This document shows, piece by piece, positions 26,451-34,995 of a stretch of 64,000 bases of DNA. Within the stretch, counting starts at the first letter, position 1. Every line of letters begins with the position of its first letter. A program made the position numbers and the translations under genes. Location of the stretch: positions 62,001-126,000 of the forward strand of contig NZ_JBHZRC010000009.1 of the NCBI RefSeq assembly GCF_043641075.1, in the 5' to 3' direction. Under the pieces are notes generated by a model. That model saw only the letters and a list, made by a program, of their open reading frames with translations. It did not search any database and had not been told where the DNA came from. This DNA comes from Bacillus_BD oryzisoli_A. Lineage in GTDB: Bacteria > Bacillota > Bacilli > Bacillales > Cytobacillaceae.

Positions 26451-26666
26451 TCAGCTATTATTAATTTTTATTTGGAGCTCCTTCTCTTTGAAATCCAACT
26501 CCCTCTCTCTCAACGCGAGTTCTCTTTGTCGAAACATCAATTCATCAGCTTTGAGTTGAATCAATATTTCATTATCCTTATGCAAATTTTTCAGAGCCTT
26601 GACCAATTCAGGAACTGTCCATTCAAAAAAATTCCTTCCCAACATTGTTTCATGTAGATTTGGCAT
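26451..26666 (-). CDS. Small coiled-coil protein, first gene of recombination operon
   Basis: 71 residues from the ATG at 26666 preceded by GAAAGGAG; six upstream codons are probably unused. The C-terminal half is a continuous charged helix (RQRELALRERELDFKEKELQ). No family recognised. It is the first gene after RNA leader B. Confidence 0.7.
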   Translation of the reverse strand: MPNLHETMLGRNFFEWTVPELVKALKNLHKDNEILIQLKADELMFRQRELALRERELDFKEKELQIKINNS

Positions 26667-26700
26667 ACTATCTACTCCTTTCAAATGGTTTTTTTATATA

Positions 26701-26754
26701 AAAAAAGACAATCGTATCCCATGTAAAATTACATAGAAAAACAATTGTCTTTTT
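26701..26754 (-). terminator. Leader terminator (copy B)
   Basis: Long hairpin: AAAAAGACAATCGT (26702-26715) pairs with ACAATTGTCTTTTT (26741-26754) with a wobble pair, and an inner ATGTAA/TTACAT stem. It has the same outer stem and position as copy A (17957-17999). Confidence 0.85.
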
Positions 26755-26802
26755 ATACATCTATCGAAATTTTTAATTTCAAACGTTATTTAGGGAAAAA
26801 TA

Positions 26803-26980
26803 CATACTTCACCTAGGAGATTTTCAATAATAAAAAAGGGTTTTTGTGACAGATTTACTGCCGCACTTATCCAATAAGGATCAAGAGCATGTACGAGGTT
26901 AATGCCAAGCTTTTCAAGACGTTTTTCACTAAAGAAAGAACGAATGGAATCTGATGGCTACTTCTAAGGATATGAAGTAT
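26803..26980 (-). ncRNA. Conserved structured RNA leader (copy B)
   Basis: 178-nt element homologous to copy A at 18046-18210. The outer helix is minus-strand ATACTTC (26980-26974) with GAAGTAT (26810-26804). Shared blocks are listed under copy A. The internal hairpin ATCC/GGAT replaces GCTA/TAGC of copy A, and the pair of segments AGCC/GGC here replaces CACC/GGTG there. Spacer to the terminator is 48 bases (46 in copy A). Confidence 0.7.
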
Positions 26981-27003
26981 AAATAGTTGTAAAATATAAA
27001 TTA

Positions 27004-27032
27004 ATTATAACCAAAGTCAAAATCCCTTTCAA
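27004..27032 (-). promoter_or_regulatory. Promoter of leader B operon
   Basis: Minus-strand TTGAAA (27032-27027) and TATAAT (27009-27004) with a 17-base spacer: a good sigma-A-type promoter. It is at the same distance from its RNA element as the promoter of copy A. Confidence 0.7.
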
Positions 27033-27585
27033 GAAATGAATTTAGAATAGTTAGAAAAGTTCTGAAAAGGTCTAAGAAAAAAGGATGTCAACTTGGCATT
27101 CACCTTTAAGGATCACAGTCAACTGTTTTTATTCATTTTATTTATCTCATTCAAATTTAACAATTTCTCCTTTGATATTAAAATAAACTAATAATATCAT
27201 TCTATGTTGATATTAAACTAGAAATTGGTTCTTCTATTTATATGAATCCAACATCTGTAACTCTTTCCCCAGATCGTACTGTTTTGACAGTTCAACACAC
27301 AACATATGAGCTAGCTTGAAAAGCCGACACGATTTGGGTTGACGGTGAAGTTTCGGTCGAATTTAATTACATGAACTAATTCTTTCAAAAGGGGGCTGTT
27401 CAATACGTCCCTAAATAGGAGCAGGATGGAAAACGATCAGTTTTTCCATCCTGCCGTTTTGTATAAATGAAAAATAACTTAAATTTATAAAGTTCAAGCA
27501 ATCACTAAAATCTAAGATGATGTCAGTCTATCTTTTCTAGTAGAAGCATATGTATGAATAAAAAACACTAGGAGGGATTTTTCAA
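27033..27585 (+). other. Intergenic region with decayed coding remnant
   Basis: Between 27225 and 27380 the plus strand reads SIYMNPTSVTLSPDRTVLTV ... stop ... ADTIWVDGEVSVEFNYMN, a broken gene of unknown type. At 27421-27458 GCAGGATGGAAAA pairs with TTTTCCATCCTGC, an intrinsic terminator. Confidence 0.5.
27421..27458 (+). terminator. Intrinsic terminator
   Basis: Perfect long stem GCAGGATGGAAAA/TTTTCCATCCTGC with CGTTTTG after it; left over from the decayed gene upstream. Confidence 0.75.
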
Positions 27586-28224
27586 ATGTCAAATACACGA
27601 CAGGATTCTTGGACACAAGATGAGGATTTGCTTCTTGCTGAGGTTGTACTTCGTAATATTCGTGAAGGTGGGACGCAGCTTCAAGCTTTCGAGGAGGTTG
27701 GAAAAAAACTGTCTAGAACAGCCGCGGCATGTGGGTTTCGCTGGAATTCATCCATTAGAAAACAGTATAAATCCGATATTGAACTTGCAAAAAAACAACG
27801 TAAAGATGCCAAGAGAAGTCCTATCGTTAAAAATGATGTCAGCGTTCCGGAAATGGAATCTTCCTTTGACCCTCCTGTAAAGACAGAAGAAACATCCCTG
27901 TCAATTGTTAAGGAAATACCATTTGAAGATTTAATAGACTATTTGAACAAACTGTATGATCGAGCGCAAAATTCAACCAGCTATCAAGAAAGTCTTTCGA
28001 TATATGAAGAAAAAATGAAAAAGCTTGAACGGAAAATACAAGATATAACATCAGAAAATAATCGCTTATCAAAGGAATTATATGCAATGGAGCATGATTA
28101 TAAAGCGTTGATTGAAATTATGGAAAGAGCCCGAAAAATGGTTGTTTTAAAAGAAGAAGAATTTGCACAGAAGGTTCCCTTTCAAATGGATAAAAACAGG
28201 AATTTGGAAAAACTCGATAAATAA
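27586..28224 (+). CDS. rsfA: RsfA family prespore-type transcription factor
   Basis: 212 residues, TAGGAGGG upstream. The first 60 residues are a Myb/SANT-like domain (QDSWTQDEDLLLAEVVLRNI, RTAAACGFRWNSSIRKQY), the signature of RsfA/YwfN regulators. The C-terminal part is a coiled coil (KKLERKIQDITSENNRLSKE). RsfA fine-tunes sigma-F/sigma-G gene expression in the forespore of Bacillus. A plasmid copy implies an endospore-forming host and could alter sporulation or simply be a paralogue with another target. Alone in its unit. Confidence 0.85.
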   Translation: MSNTRQDSWTQDEDLLLAEVVLRNIREGGTQLQAFEEVGKKLSRTAAACGFRWNSSIRKQYKSDIELAKKQRKDAKRSPIVKNDVSVPEMESSFDPPVKTEETSLSIVKEIPFEDLIDYLNKLYDRAQNSTSYQESLSIYEEKMKKLERKIQDITSENNRLSKELYAMEHDYKALIEIMERARKMVVLKEEEFAQKVPFQMDKNRNLEKLDK

Positions 28225-28340
28225 AAAAACAAGTGGTCAATGACCTTGAAATAAGCTTAAGACAGTCTTTACTAAATTCTTTTCACTCCTCTGTAAATTT
28301 CTTATTAAGCTCACTTTGGTAACTAAAAAAGACACATTCC

Positions 28341-28721
28341 TTATACAAAAATCGGATCATTATCCATACATAAGATAAGGGGCGCTTTTAATCTAATAGC
28401 ATTATAGTCATTTTTACTCAAAAAAAGGCAATAACTCATTGTTATTACCGTTCGAAAATAAGTAGAACTAAGTATAAGCCCACTTAACGCAAGGGCAAGA
28501 ACGATAGACCCCTTACGGTTCGCATGAGAGAATTTCACTCTCACATCAAAGGTGTAAAGCTACATCGCACAGATATCCAAGGACAACTGAGGACCAGTAT
28601 CACTGCCTTGATGGGGAATCCAATACCTACTAGGTCTTGCGGCGTTGCATGTAAATCAACGATTTCATGGGCATGCTTTCTTCCTTACAGGTTCAACATG
28701 GCATTGCCACCGTACATGCAA
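28341..28721 (-). ncRNA. Possible structured IS 3'-end RNA
   Basis: The 380 bases just after the TnpB-like stop carry many short helices and GC-rich segments unlike the surrounding AT-rich DNA (for example GAGAGTGAAATTCTCTC, and GCAAGGGCAAG with nearby partners). Such a segment after an OrfB/TnpB-like gene is where guide-type (omega-like) RNAs lie. Identity not proven. Confidence 0.35.
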
Positions 28722-29636
28722 CTAGATTCGATTCAATAAATAAATTTTATTGTTAAAACTATATTTCTTCCACTGCTTACAAATCTCTTTCCACTGACTC
28801 AATCGGTCCATTTTTAAGATGGAGTCTTTCTTGTTCTTATTTAAAATGTGGTGTTGCGGAATCTTTTCTGTCCTTTTGAAGTTTAAACATCTTCTTCCAA
28901 TTACGAGAGCTGCACTCTCATGTGAACTAATCCCGTACTTCTTCATAAATTTATGATGTCCAATTTGACTCGTATAGGCAGGATTTACTGAAATCAACTC
29001 AATACCCGCCATTTCACATTTGCACTGCAGCATTGATTGATAAGTTGAGTAAGCAAAACCACTTAACATTTTTGCTAAGTTAGATGCCATCAGCTTTAAA
29101 CTTTGCTTTTTCTTTTTGAAATCTAAGTTTTCAAACCCAATTGGCTTTGCCTTTTCCACCGCATATTGGATGACCACTTTTAAAGCTTCGCTGAGGCTTT
29201 GTTTTGTTTGTTCACTTGTGCAATGAGTAGACTTATAGGGAACATCCTGCAAAAATATATCCAATGGCTTTAAATACTGAATCTGCTCTGTGACAATAAT
29301 CATTCGGTCAGTAAATGATTTCCACTTCAATAACATTTGTAAATCCTTTGTATCTCCACGAGTACAGTAAACATATAAAAGATTTCCGTTGAGTTCCAAT
29401 GCTCCTGTAAATGGCTTAGGAGCTATACTAATGATTGCTTTTTGATGTTTTAGCAAATCAAATAGCCGAAAGAACATAAACCTGTTTAAAACATCCTCAA
29501 TTCGATACTCCACCCAATAATTTGAAACAAATCCCGAAACAATTTTCTCTGCACTGGTCGGCCCAAGCGTATAGAATGGGATGTCTTGTCCATTTTTCCT
29601 AATGAAATGTTTCATGACCAGATTAAAGCTTTCCAT
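28722..29636 (-). pseudogene. Chimeric ORF: conjugation-gene fragment fused to TnpB-like tail
   Basis: The first ~131 residues match the conjugation-region protein at 37056-37811 in about 115 positions (RKNGQDIPFYTLGP; KPFTGALELNGNLLYVYCTR; TKDLQMLLKW). From VPYKSTHC on it becomes the C-terminal half of an OrfB/TnpB-like protein lacking the zinc ribbon (KPIGFENLDFKKKK, ELISVNPAYTSQIG, HESAALVIGRR). The join is at about 29245, exactly where similarity to the 37-kb copy stops (37177). The reading frame stays open across the join. Probably non-functional, produced by recombination involving an IS605-type element. Confidence 0.8.
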
Positions 29637-29690
29637 GCGTCTTATTGCGGTTTCTTTAGCTTAAATATCTGTTGCAACTGATTCCCTTCA
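29245..29690. repeat. Partial duplicate of conjugation gene (second copy at 37177-37630)
   Basis: About 445 bases run parallel to 37177-37630, from AAAAATATATCCAA at one end to GATTCCCTTCAAT at the other. Differences are scattered, so the duplication is not recent. Confidence 0.85.
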
Positions 29691-29698
29691 ATGAACCT

Positions 29699-29718
29699 CT
29701 CACGACTAAAGTAGCGAG
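29699..29718. repeat. IS200/IS605-type terminal hairpin
   Basis: CTCACGACT and AGTAGCGAG form an imperfect hairpin. CACGACTgaAGTC-type hairpins occur at IS200/IS605 ends; a similar one lies at 31247-31288. Confidence 0.5.
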
Positions 29719-29912
29719 TTTCTAACAGACCTACGGACTGAAAGGATTCGACTGTTTGACCTAAAGCTAGCCACGAAATTCCTGCTTCACAAAGAACGGC
29801 ATCCCATTACGAACGTCTTACACTCCCTCCATTGTCCAAAAGCTCGACAAACAGCACACATGATGCTGACAGGCACACCCCACAGTTCCTGCGGTAAAAG
29901 GTAAAAATAGAT

Positions 29913-31141
29913 TTATGCACTTGCTTGAGGATTTCGCAGTAAGCGAATACCTTCTTCTTTGATATTGTTCGCTGCGTTCACATCACGGTCGTGTTCCTCA
30001 CCACATTTTGGGCATACCCAAATACGGTCAGAAAGAGATAATAAAGTATCTTCTCCTTACAACCATTACTTTGCTTCTAAGAAGCAAAGAAATGGTCAAC
30101 GGGAACTACTTTTTTATTTTCCCAAGCAACTTTATACGTAACATATGTAACAAAAGTTGCCCAAGTCACATCCGCAATACTGCGTGCTAACTTTTTATTT
30201 TTAATCATACCTTTTACATTTAAATCTTCCAACACGATCACTTGGTTTTCGTTTACGAGTTTTCTAGATTGTTGATGTAAAAAGTCCTTGCGCGTATTCG
30301 CAATTTTTAAGTGAAGTTTCGCAATCTTTTGTTGTAGCTTTTTATAATTAGAAGAACCTTTCTTCTTGTTTTTCAACCCACGTTGTAATTTTGCCAATTT
30401 ATATAAATAACTCTTAAGAGACTTAGGATTATCGATTTTATTACCATTAGAATCGATTAAAAAGTGGCTTAATCCAAGGTCACAACCAATGATTTTATCT
30501 GAAGGAATGGTGGTCCAATCGATTTCATTATGCAACGGAACGACTTCTTCCACTTTTAATGAAATATGCGTTTGACCACTACTATGAATAGAAATAGTAG
30601 CTCCTTTGATTTTACCTTTCACTCCGTTGTCTTTAAATAACTCTCGTTGCTTTTTAGAAAATTTCACTTTTACTCAACCTAATTTAGGTAATTGAATTTG
30701 CTGATTTTCAATATCCAATTTAATGTTTCCATTGGTTTCTTTTGTTGAATAACTTTGTTTAGACTTGTGTTTTGATTTGAACGTAGGATATCCATTTTGG
30801 CCTTTAAAAAATCGGTCAAATGCATCATCTACATGTTCCATTGCGCATTCCAAGGCAAACTTATCAGGTGATTTTAACCATTTAAATTCAGGATGGTATT
30901 TCAAACCAACGAATGCCGATTTAAACTCACCATAGTTTAATGTTAAGCCGGTTTCACGATAAACTTCTTGTTTTTCATTTAAGTAAAAATTATAAGTAAA
31001 GCGAGCACAACCAACGGACTGTACAATTAATTCGTGTTGTTTGGGTGTTGTTATGGCACGGACTTTGATACCATAGAGATGCAATTTTAAACCATCTTTA
31101 GCTAATTCTTTGTTACGTTGTTCTACTGTTTTTCTCACCAT
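29913..31141 (-). pseudogene. tnpB: IS605-family tnpB, inactivated
   Basis: The ATG at 31141 follows AAAGGAGGTG. The N-terminal part reads to QLPKLG, then one in-frame stop (TGA at 30676-30674, expected TGG) interrupts it; the same frame continues with VKVKFSKKQR. RuvC residues D (IIGCDLG) and E (VIVLEDLN) follow. After VDHFFAS there is a stop and a frameshift in the zinc-ribbon zone; the end is recovered in another frame (WVCPKCGEEHDRDVNAANNI) with the last catalytic D. Several lesions, so dead as a nuclease. Confidence 0.88.
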
Positions 31142-31246
31142 AACGAACACCTCCTTTACTTAATAGTTTTATTTTACCAAATAGAACTGATGTTTGCCAT
31201 TAGATAGCGCTTTTACCTTGAAAAATACATATTGTGAACAAAAAAA

Positions 31247-31288
31247 ACACCTGCACACTCACGACTGAAGTCACGAGTGTGCAGGTGT
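31247..31288. repeat. IS605-type end hairpin near tnpB start
   Basis: ACACCTGCACACTC (31247-31260) pairs perfectly with GAGTGTGCAGGTGT (31275-31288), loop ACGACTGAAGTCAC. Position ~100 bases upstream of tnpB suits the left end of the element. Confidence 0.7.
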
Positions 31289-31462
31289 TGGTCATCAAAT
31301 GATTGTGAATTAGCAAGAACATCGTGACATTGCAATTGAAATGACAATATAAATACTAATATGGAAGATAACAACAACCTAGCCATGAGATTATACCCAT
31401 ACCTCCATTTTTAGTTATTGTTATTTTTCTAATCTCTTATTGAATTAAATGCCACGTTAGCG

Positions 31463-31492
31463 AAAAAGCGACTGTTTTTATTGAACAATCGC
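31463..31492 (-). terminator. Intrinsic terminator of the ars operon
   Basis: GCGACTGTT (31468-31476) pairs with AACAATCGC (31484-31492) with one wobble; followed by TTTTT on the minus strand. Confidence 0.8.
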
Positions 31493-31574
31493 CCCCGTTA
31501 ATTTAAGTACATTTTTTCACAAATAAATGATCATTTTTTGATGTTCCTTTAAAAAACTATCTTGATAATTATTT

Positions 31575-31850
31575 TTAGCAACAGCTGCTAGCACCAATTA
31601 ATACCAATCCAGACCCATTTTGGTTTTCTTCTTTATCTAATGTTAATTCCTCAGTACCCGTAACTTGTGAATCGAATGCTACCTTAATTCCGTTAATGGT
31701 TTCAATTTTATCAGATTCCTGAGGTGCATCTAAAGTGATCGCAAATTGTGGTCCGCAACAACCTGCCGTAGTAGTAAGACGAATGCCTTCTGCACCTTTT
31801 TCAGTTAAAAAGCTTTCTAAAAGCTGTTTAGCTCCATCTGTAATTTTCAT
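31575..31850 (-). CDS. HesB/IscA-like protein
   Basis: 91 residues from the ATG at 31850 (GAGGGAGAG upstream). It has the HesB/IscA core (MKITDGAKQLLESFLTEKGA; GIRLTTTAGCCGPQFAITLD) and ends in ASSCC. The cysteine set C-C after TTAG plus the terminal CC is reminiscent of the IscA metal site but not identical, and arsenic-linked HesB-like proteins may bind arsenite or iron-sulfur. Last gene of the ars operon, 23 bases after the phosphatase gene. Confidence 0.8.
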   Translation of the reverse strand: MKITDGAKQLLESFLTEKGAEGIRLTTTAGCCGPQFAITLDAPQESDKIETINGIKVAFDSQVTGTEELTLDKEENQNGSGLVLIGASSCC

Positions 31851-31873
31851 TGTATTTCTCTCCCTCATTTTTA

Positions 31874-32302
31874 CTATGCATTTGGATAGATTCTTTTTAA
31901 CGCTTCTTTCATTTCTGGTTTAACATTAATCTTTGGTCTAGCTGTTTTAGCCATATTTTCTGCTTCTTCAATTGTACCGGCTTCACCTATAGCCAGTAAC
32001 GTTCCTATTGCAACCGTTCCTGTACGGTTACTACCACCTTGGCAATGAAAGTACACCTTTTTCCCTTCATTATAAGAATTCACCACATGTTCAATGGATT
32101 TCTTAACAGATTTATCTTGGCGTTCTGCATCATCCACGATAGGGCTATGAACACGATTATATTTTGATTCCTCTGTTGGTGCCTCTGCTCTTAAATCAAA
32201 TATAATATCTACTTTTTCATTTCCCATCATCTCTTCTACATCATCCGCACCTCCGATGTAAATACGGTCTTTTACTAATTCCTGATAATTCTTTGTTGGC
32301 AT
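31874..32302 (-). CDS. Dual-specificity/tyrosine phosphatase-like protein
   Basis: 142 residues, GTAGGAGG upstream. The catalytic P-loop is HCQGGSNRTG (H-C-x5-R) near residues 86-95 and the general acid is likely D57/D58 (IVDDAE). Phosphatases of this type accompany arsenic operons in Firmicutes; whether it acts on arsenate or on phosphoprotein is not known. It is 18 bases after arsA in the same operon. Confidence 0.8.
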   Translation of the reverse strand: MPTKNYQELVKDRIYIGGADDVEEMMGNEKVDIIFDLRAEAPTEESKYNRVHSPIVDDAERQDKSVKKSIEHVVNSYNEGKKVYFHCQGGSNRTGTVAIGTLLAIGEAGTIEEAENMAKTARPKINVKPEMKEALKRIYPNA

Positions 32303-32320
32303 GTTTTATCCTCCTACCGA

Positions 32321-34087
32321 TTAACGGATATAATCTTTTAGCTTGTCGTACCCGACTTTTTCCTCAGGTAACCAAGGAATAATGGCACACTTCTCAGCCT
32401 TGTTTTCATTTACCTCTTGAATCCATTCCTTTTCAGCCACGGCTTTCCCTTTTAATATAGGATCACTCGTATTTGTGGCAGATAAGCTTTGATTAATGAT
32501 CCACCACTTTGGATTGATACTGGCACGTCTTAAGTCATCTTGTAATCTTGTCGCTTCTAAGACAGGTGTAGCTTCCGCAAGTGTGACAATCACAACAGCC
32601 GTTTCTCTTGGATTTCGAATTTGCGGCAACAGTTTTCTGGCACTTTCCGGTACTTCTCCTGTTGACCTTTCGATTTCTTTACTATAAGATTCTGATGCAT
32701 CTAACAATAGTAAGGTATGCCCTGTCGGTGCTGTATCAATGACGACAATTTCATTTTCAGATTTAGCTACCACTTCTGCAAAGGCTTGAAAAATGGCAAT
32801 TTCCTCTGTACAAGGTGATTCTAAATCCTCTTTTAAGTAGGCAAGACTAGCTTCATCTAAGTCCTTACTCGCCTTGGAAAGAACCTCAGCTTTGTATTTT
32901 TCAACCTCTTTTTTAGGATTAATGCTGCTAATGGTTAAATTCTGATTAAGGCGCTCATGTTGAAATTGATATTCTAGATGAGCTGCAGGATCTGTTGTGG
33001 TTAAATGAACACGATGTCCTTTTTCTACTAGACCAACTGCAATCGCAGATGCAACGGTTGTTTTCCCTACGCCACCCTTACCCATTGTAAAAATCAACTT
33101 TGTACCATTATCCGAAAAATCCTCGATGATGGCTTTTAATCCTGGAAGATTTACTGGTTGAATTCCCGTATTCAACTCAATGGTAGAAATCTCATATGGT
33201 TTAAATAGCTTTCGAAGATTTTCCACTCCTGTTAAAGAGTATGAAACATACGGTAGCGAGTACGTAGTGGCCCCTTTTAAATTGTCTGGCATTTGCTTTA
33301 ATGCATCTCTTTGTCGATGATAAAAAGCAGATGAGATTTCATCGTCTTCATGGTGATGCTGAAAAAGACCATTTACAATAAGCATTTGGTTTTTAATCCC
33401 AATCTCTTTAAGCTCTTTTGAGGCACGATTTGCTTCTAAAAGGGCTGATACATCCGGTCTGGTTATTATTATAAGTGTTGTTTTAGTTGGATCGGAAAGA
33501 GCTGATACTGCACTTGAATAAAGGTCTTTTTTATCGGCCAATCCAGATAACGGTCCTAAACAGGAGGCACCATGCGTACTTTCCTCTAAAAACCCATTCC
33601 ATGCAGTTGGTAGCTGTAAAAGCCGTAACGTATGACCTGTTGGAGCTGTATCAAAGATAATATGGTCATATTGATTGACAATTTCGCTATTGGTCAGAAA
33701 ACTTGTAAATTCATCAAATGCAGCTATCTCGACTGTACAAGCACCTGATAATTGTTCTTCCATTGTTGCAACAACTGCTTCTGGAAATTTATCGCGATAT
33801 GGACCGACAACACTTTCACGATATGCTTTTGCTGAAGACTCCGGATTGATATTACTTGTAAATAAATTTTCAACACTAGGAACAGCTTTTGGTGTGCTGG
33901 TTAATTCGATTCCAAACACATCTTGTAGATTCGAGGCAGGATCTGTACTAATCAGTAACACTCTTTTTCCACTATCAGCTAATGCGACTGCTGTTGCACA
34001 AGCCGTTGATGTTTTTCCTACCCCACCTTTACCTGTTAAAAATAAAAATTGTGTACCAATATGATTTGGACTGAATGATGGATACAT
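32321..34087 (-). CDS. arsA: Arsenite efflux ATPase ArsA
   Basis: 588 residues, two homologous halves each with the deviant Walker A: GKGGVGKTS (about 19-27) and GKGGVGKTT (about 336-344). Signature DTAPTGHTLRLLQLP and DTAPTGHTLLLL occur in each half. It energises the ArsB channel for As(III)/Sb(III) export and receives As(III) from ArsD. Length and both halves are intact. GAGAGAAGGAAA precedes the ATG. Confidence 0.95.
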   Translation of the reverse strand: MYPSFSPNHIGTQFLFLTGKGGVGKTSTACATAVALADSGKRVLLISTDPASNLQDVFGIELTSTPKAVPSVENLFTSNINPESSAKAYRESVVGPYRDKFPEAVVATMEEQLSGACTVEIAAFDEFTSFLTNSEIVNQYDHIIFDTAPTGHTLRLLQLPTAWNGFLEESTHGASCLGPLSGLADKKDLYSSAVSALSDPTKTTLIIITRPDVSALLEANRASKELKEIGIKNQMLIVNGLFQHHHEDDEISSAFYHRQRDALKQMPDNLKGATTYSLPYVSYSLTGVENLRKLFKPYEISTIELNTGIQPVNLPGLKAIIEDFSDNGTKLIFTMGKGGVGKTTVASAIAVGLVEKGHRVHLTTTDPAAHLEYQFQHERLNQNLTISSINPKKEVEKYKAEVLSKASKDLDEASLAYLKEDLESPCTEEIAIFQAFAEVVAKSENEIVVIDTAPTGHTLLLLDASESYSKEIERSTGEVPESARKLLPQIRNPRETAVVIVTLAEATPVLEATRLQDDLRRASINPKWWIINQSLSATNTSDPILKGKAVAEKEWIQEVNENKAEKCAIIPWLPEEKVGYDKLKDYIR

Positions 34088-34107
34088 GCTTTTTCCTTCT
34101 CTCCAAA

Positions 34108-34467
34108 TTATTTAAGGTCTTTTAAATTGATTCGGACTCTCGGCTTTTCTGTTAATTCTTCTGGACTTACCTCAAACCATTCTGCGAATTCCTCATTGGT
34201 TGGATAGCTTCCTACTTTTACAGCTTTATCATTAACTAAAACGACTGGTAAAGCATCGGGACCCTTTTCTTGGAAAATACGAGTGATTTCAGCGTTTTCC
34301 GCAAATTTATCAGGATCGCTTGTTAGTTGGTATCGTTTAATATTAAACCCCTTTTTCTCCAAGGAATAAACCGCAGATGCTACTCTTGTTAACTCCGGAT
34401 CAACACTTGGGCCACACACTCCAGTAGAACAACACATTGCAGGATCAAAAATTTCAACTTTAGTCAT
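34108..34467 (-). CDS. arsD: Arsenic metallochaperone ArsD
   Basis: 119 residues from the ATG at 34467, preceded by GGGAGG. The As(III)-binding cysteines C12, C13 and C18 are present (DPAMCCSTGVCGP). It passes As(III) to ArsA and can also act as a weak repressor. Co-transcribed with arsA (20-base gap). It is preceded by an ArsR-like palindrome at 34491-34510, which suggests its own control point. Confidence 0.93.
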   Translation of the reverse strand: MTKVEIFDPAMCCSTGVCGPSVDPELTRVASAVYSLEKKGFNIKRYQLTSDPDKFAENAEITRIFQEKGPDALPVVLVNDKAVKVGSYPTNEEFAEWFEVSPEELTEKPRVRINLKDLK

Positions 34468-34490
34468 ATAAAAACCTCCCATATATTATT

Positions 34491-34510
34491 AAATAAGCAT
34501 TTGCTTATTT
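34491..34510. promoter_or_regulatory. ArsR-type operator before arsDA
   Basis: Perfect palindrome, half-site AAATAAGCA with a two-base centre, in the 90-base gap between arsC and arsD, directly upstream of the arsD ribosome site. Confidence 0.6.
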
Positions 34511-34525
34511 ATCTCTAATAAAGAA

Positions 34526-34549
34526 AACCAAGAAGATACCCTCTTGGTT
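34526..34549 (-). terminator. Terminator after arsC
   Basis: AACCAAGA (34526-34533) pairs with TCTTGGTT (34542-34549). It lies between arsC and the palindrome before arsD, so the operon may be split. Confidence 0.7.
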
Positions 34550-34560
34550 ATTTAGTTTTG

Positions 34561-34980
34561 TTATTCTCCTGTTTCAGCAAAACGTTTAATTCTTTCGCCA
34601 ATTTCATCACGAACACGCTGGAAGAATGCCCACTTTTCTTCATCTGTTCCTTCTGCCTTTGCTGGATCATCAAATCCCCAGTGTTCACGTTTAACGTGAG
34701 GTGGTGTCATAGGACATTTATCGGCAGCATCACCACATAAGGTAACGACTAAAGTGGCATTATTAAGAATCTCAGGATCGATGATATCGGATGTTTGATC
34801 AGATATATCAATACCAGCTTCCTTCATAGCCTTAACAGCATTAGGATTTAATCCATGTGCCTCGATACCGGCACTCTTTACTTCCCATTCATTACCTAGA
34901 TATTTTTTTGCCCAACCTTCTGCCATTTGGCTTCTACAAGAATTACCTGTACATAAGAAATAGATTGTTTTTTTAGACAC
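34561..34980 (-). CDS. arsC: Thioredoxin-coupled arsenate reductase ArsC
   Basis: 139 residues starting at a GTG with AAAGGAG upstream. The phosphatase-like loop is CTGNSCRS (C10, C15) and the redox pair C82/C89 (TLCGDAADKCP) is intact, as in the S. aureus pI258 enzyme. It reduces arsenate to arsenite for export by ArsB/ArsA. Lies 15 bases after arsB. Confidence 0.95.
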   Translation of the reverse strand: MSKKTIYFLCTGNSCRSQMAEGWAKKYLGNEWEVKSAGIEAHGLNPNAVKAMKEAGIDISDQTSDIIDPEILNNATLVVTLCGDAADKCPMTPPHVKREHWGFDDPAKAEGTDEEKWAFFQRVRDEIGERIKRFAETGE

Positions 34981-34995
34981 GATGAATTTCTCCTT

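Noticed and set aside
33675..34064. 129-codon plus-strand frame
   Set aside because: Antisense shadow of arsA.
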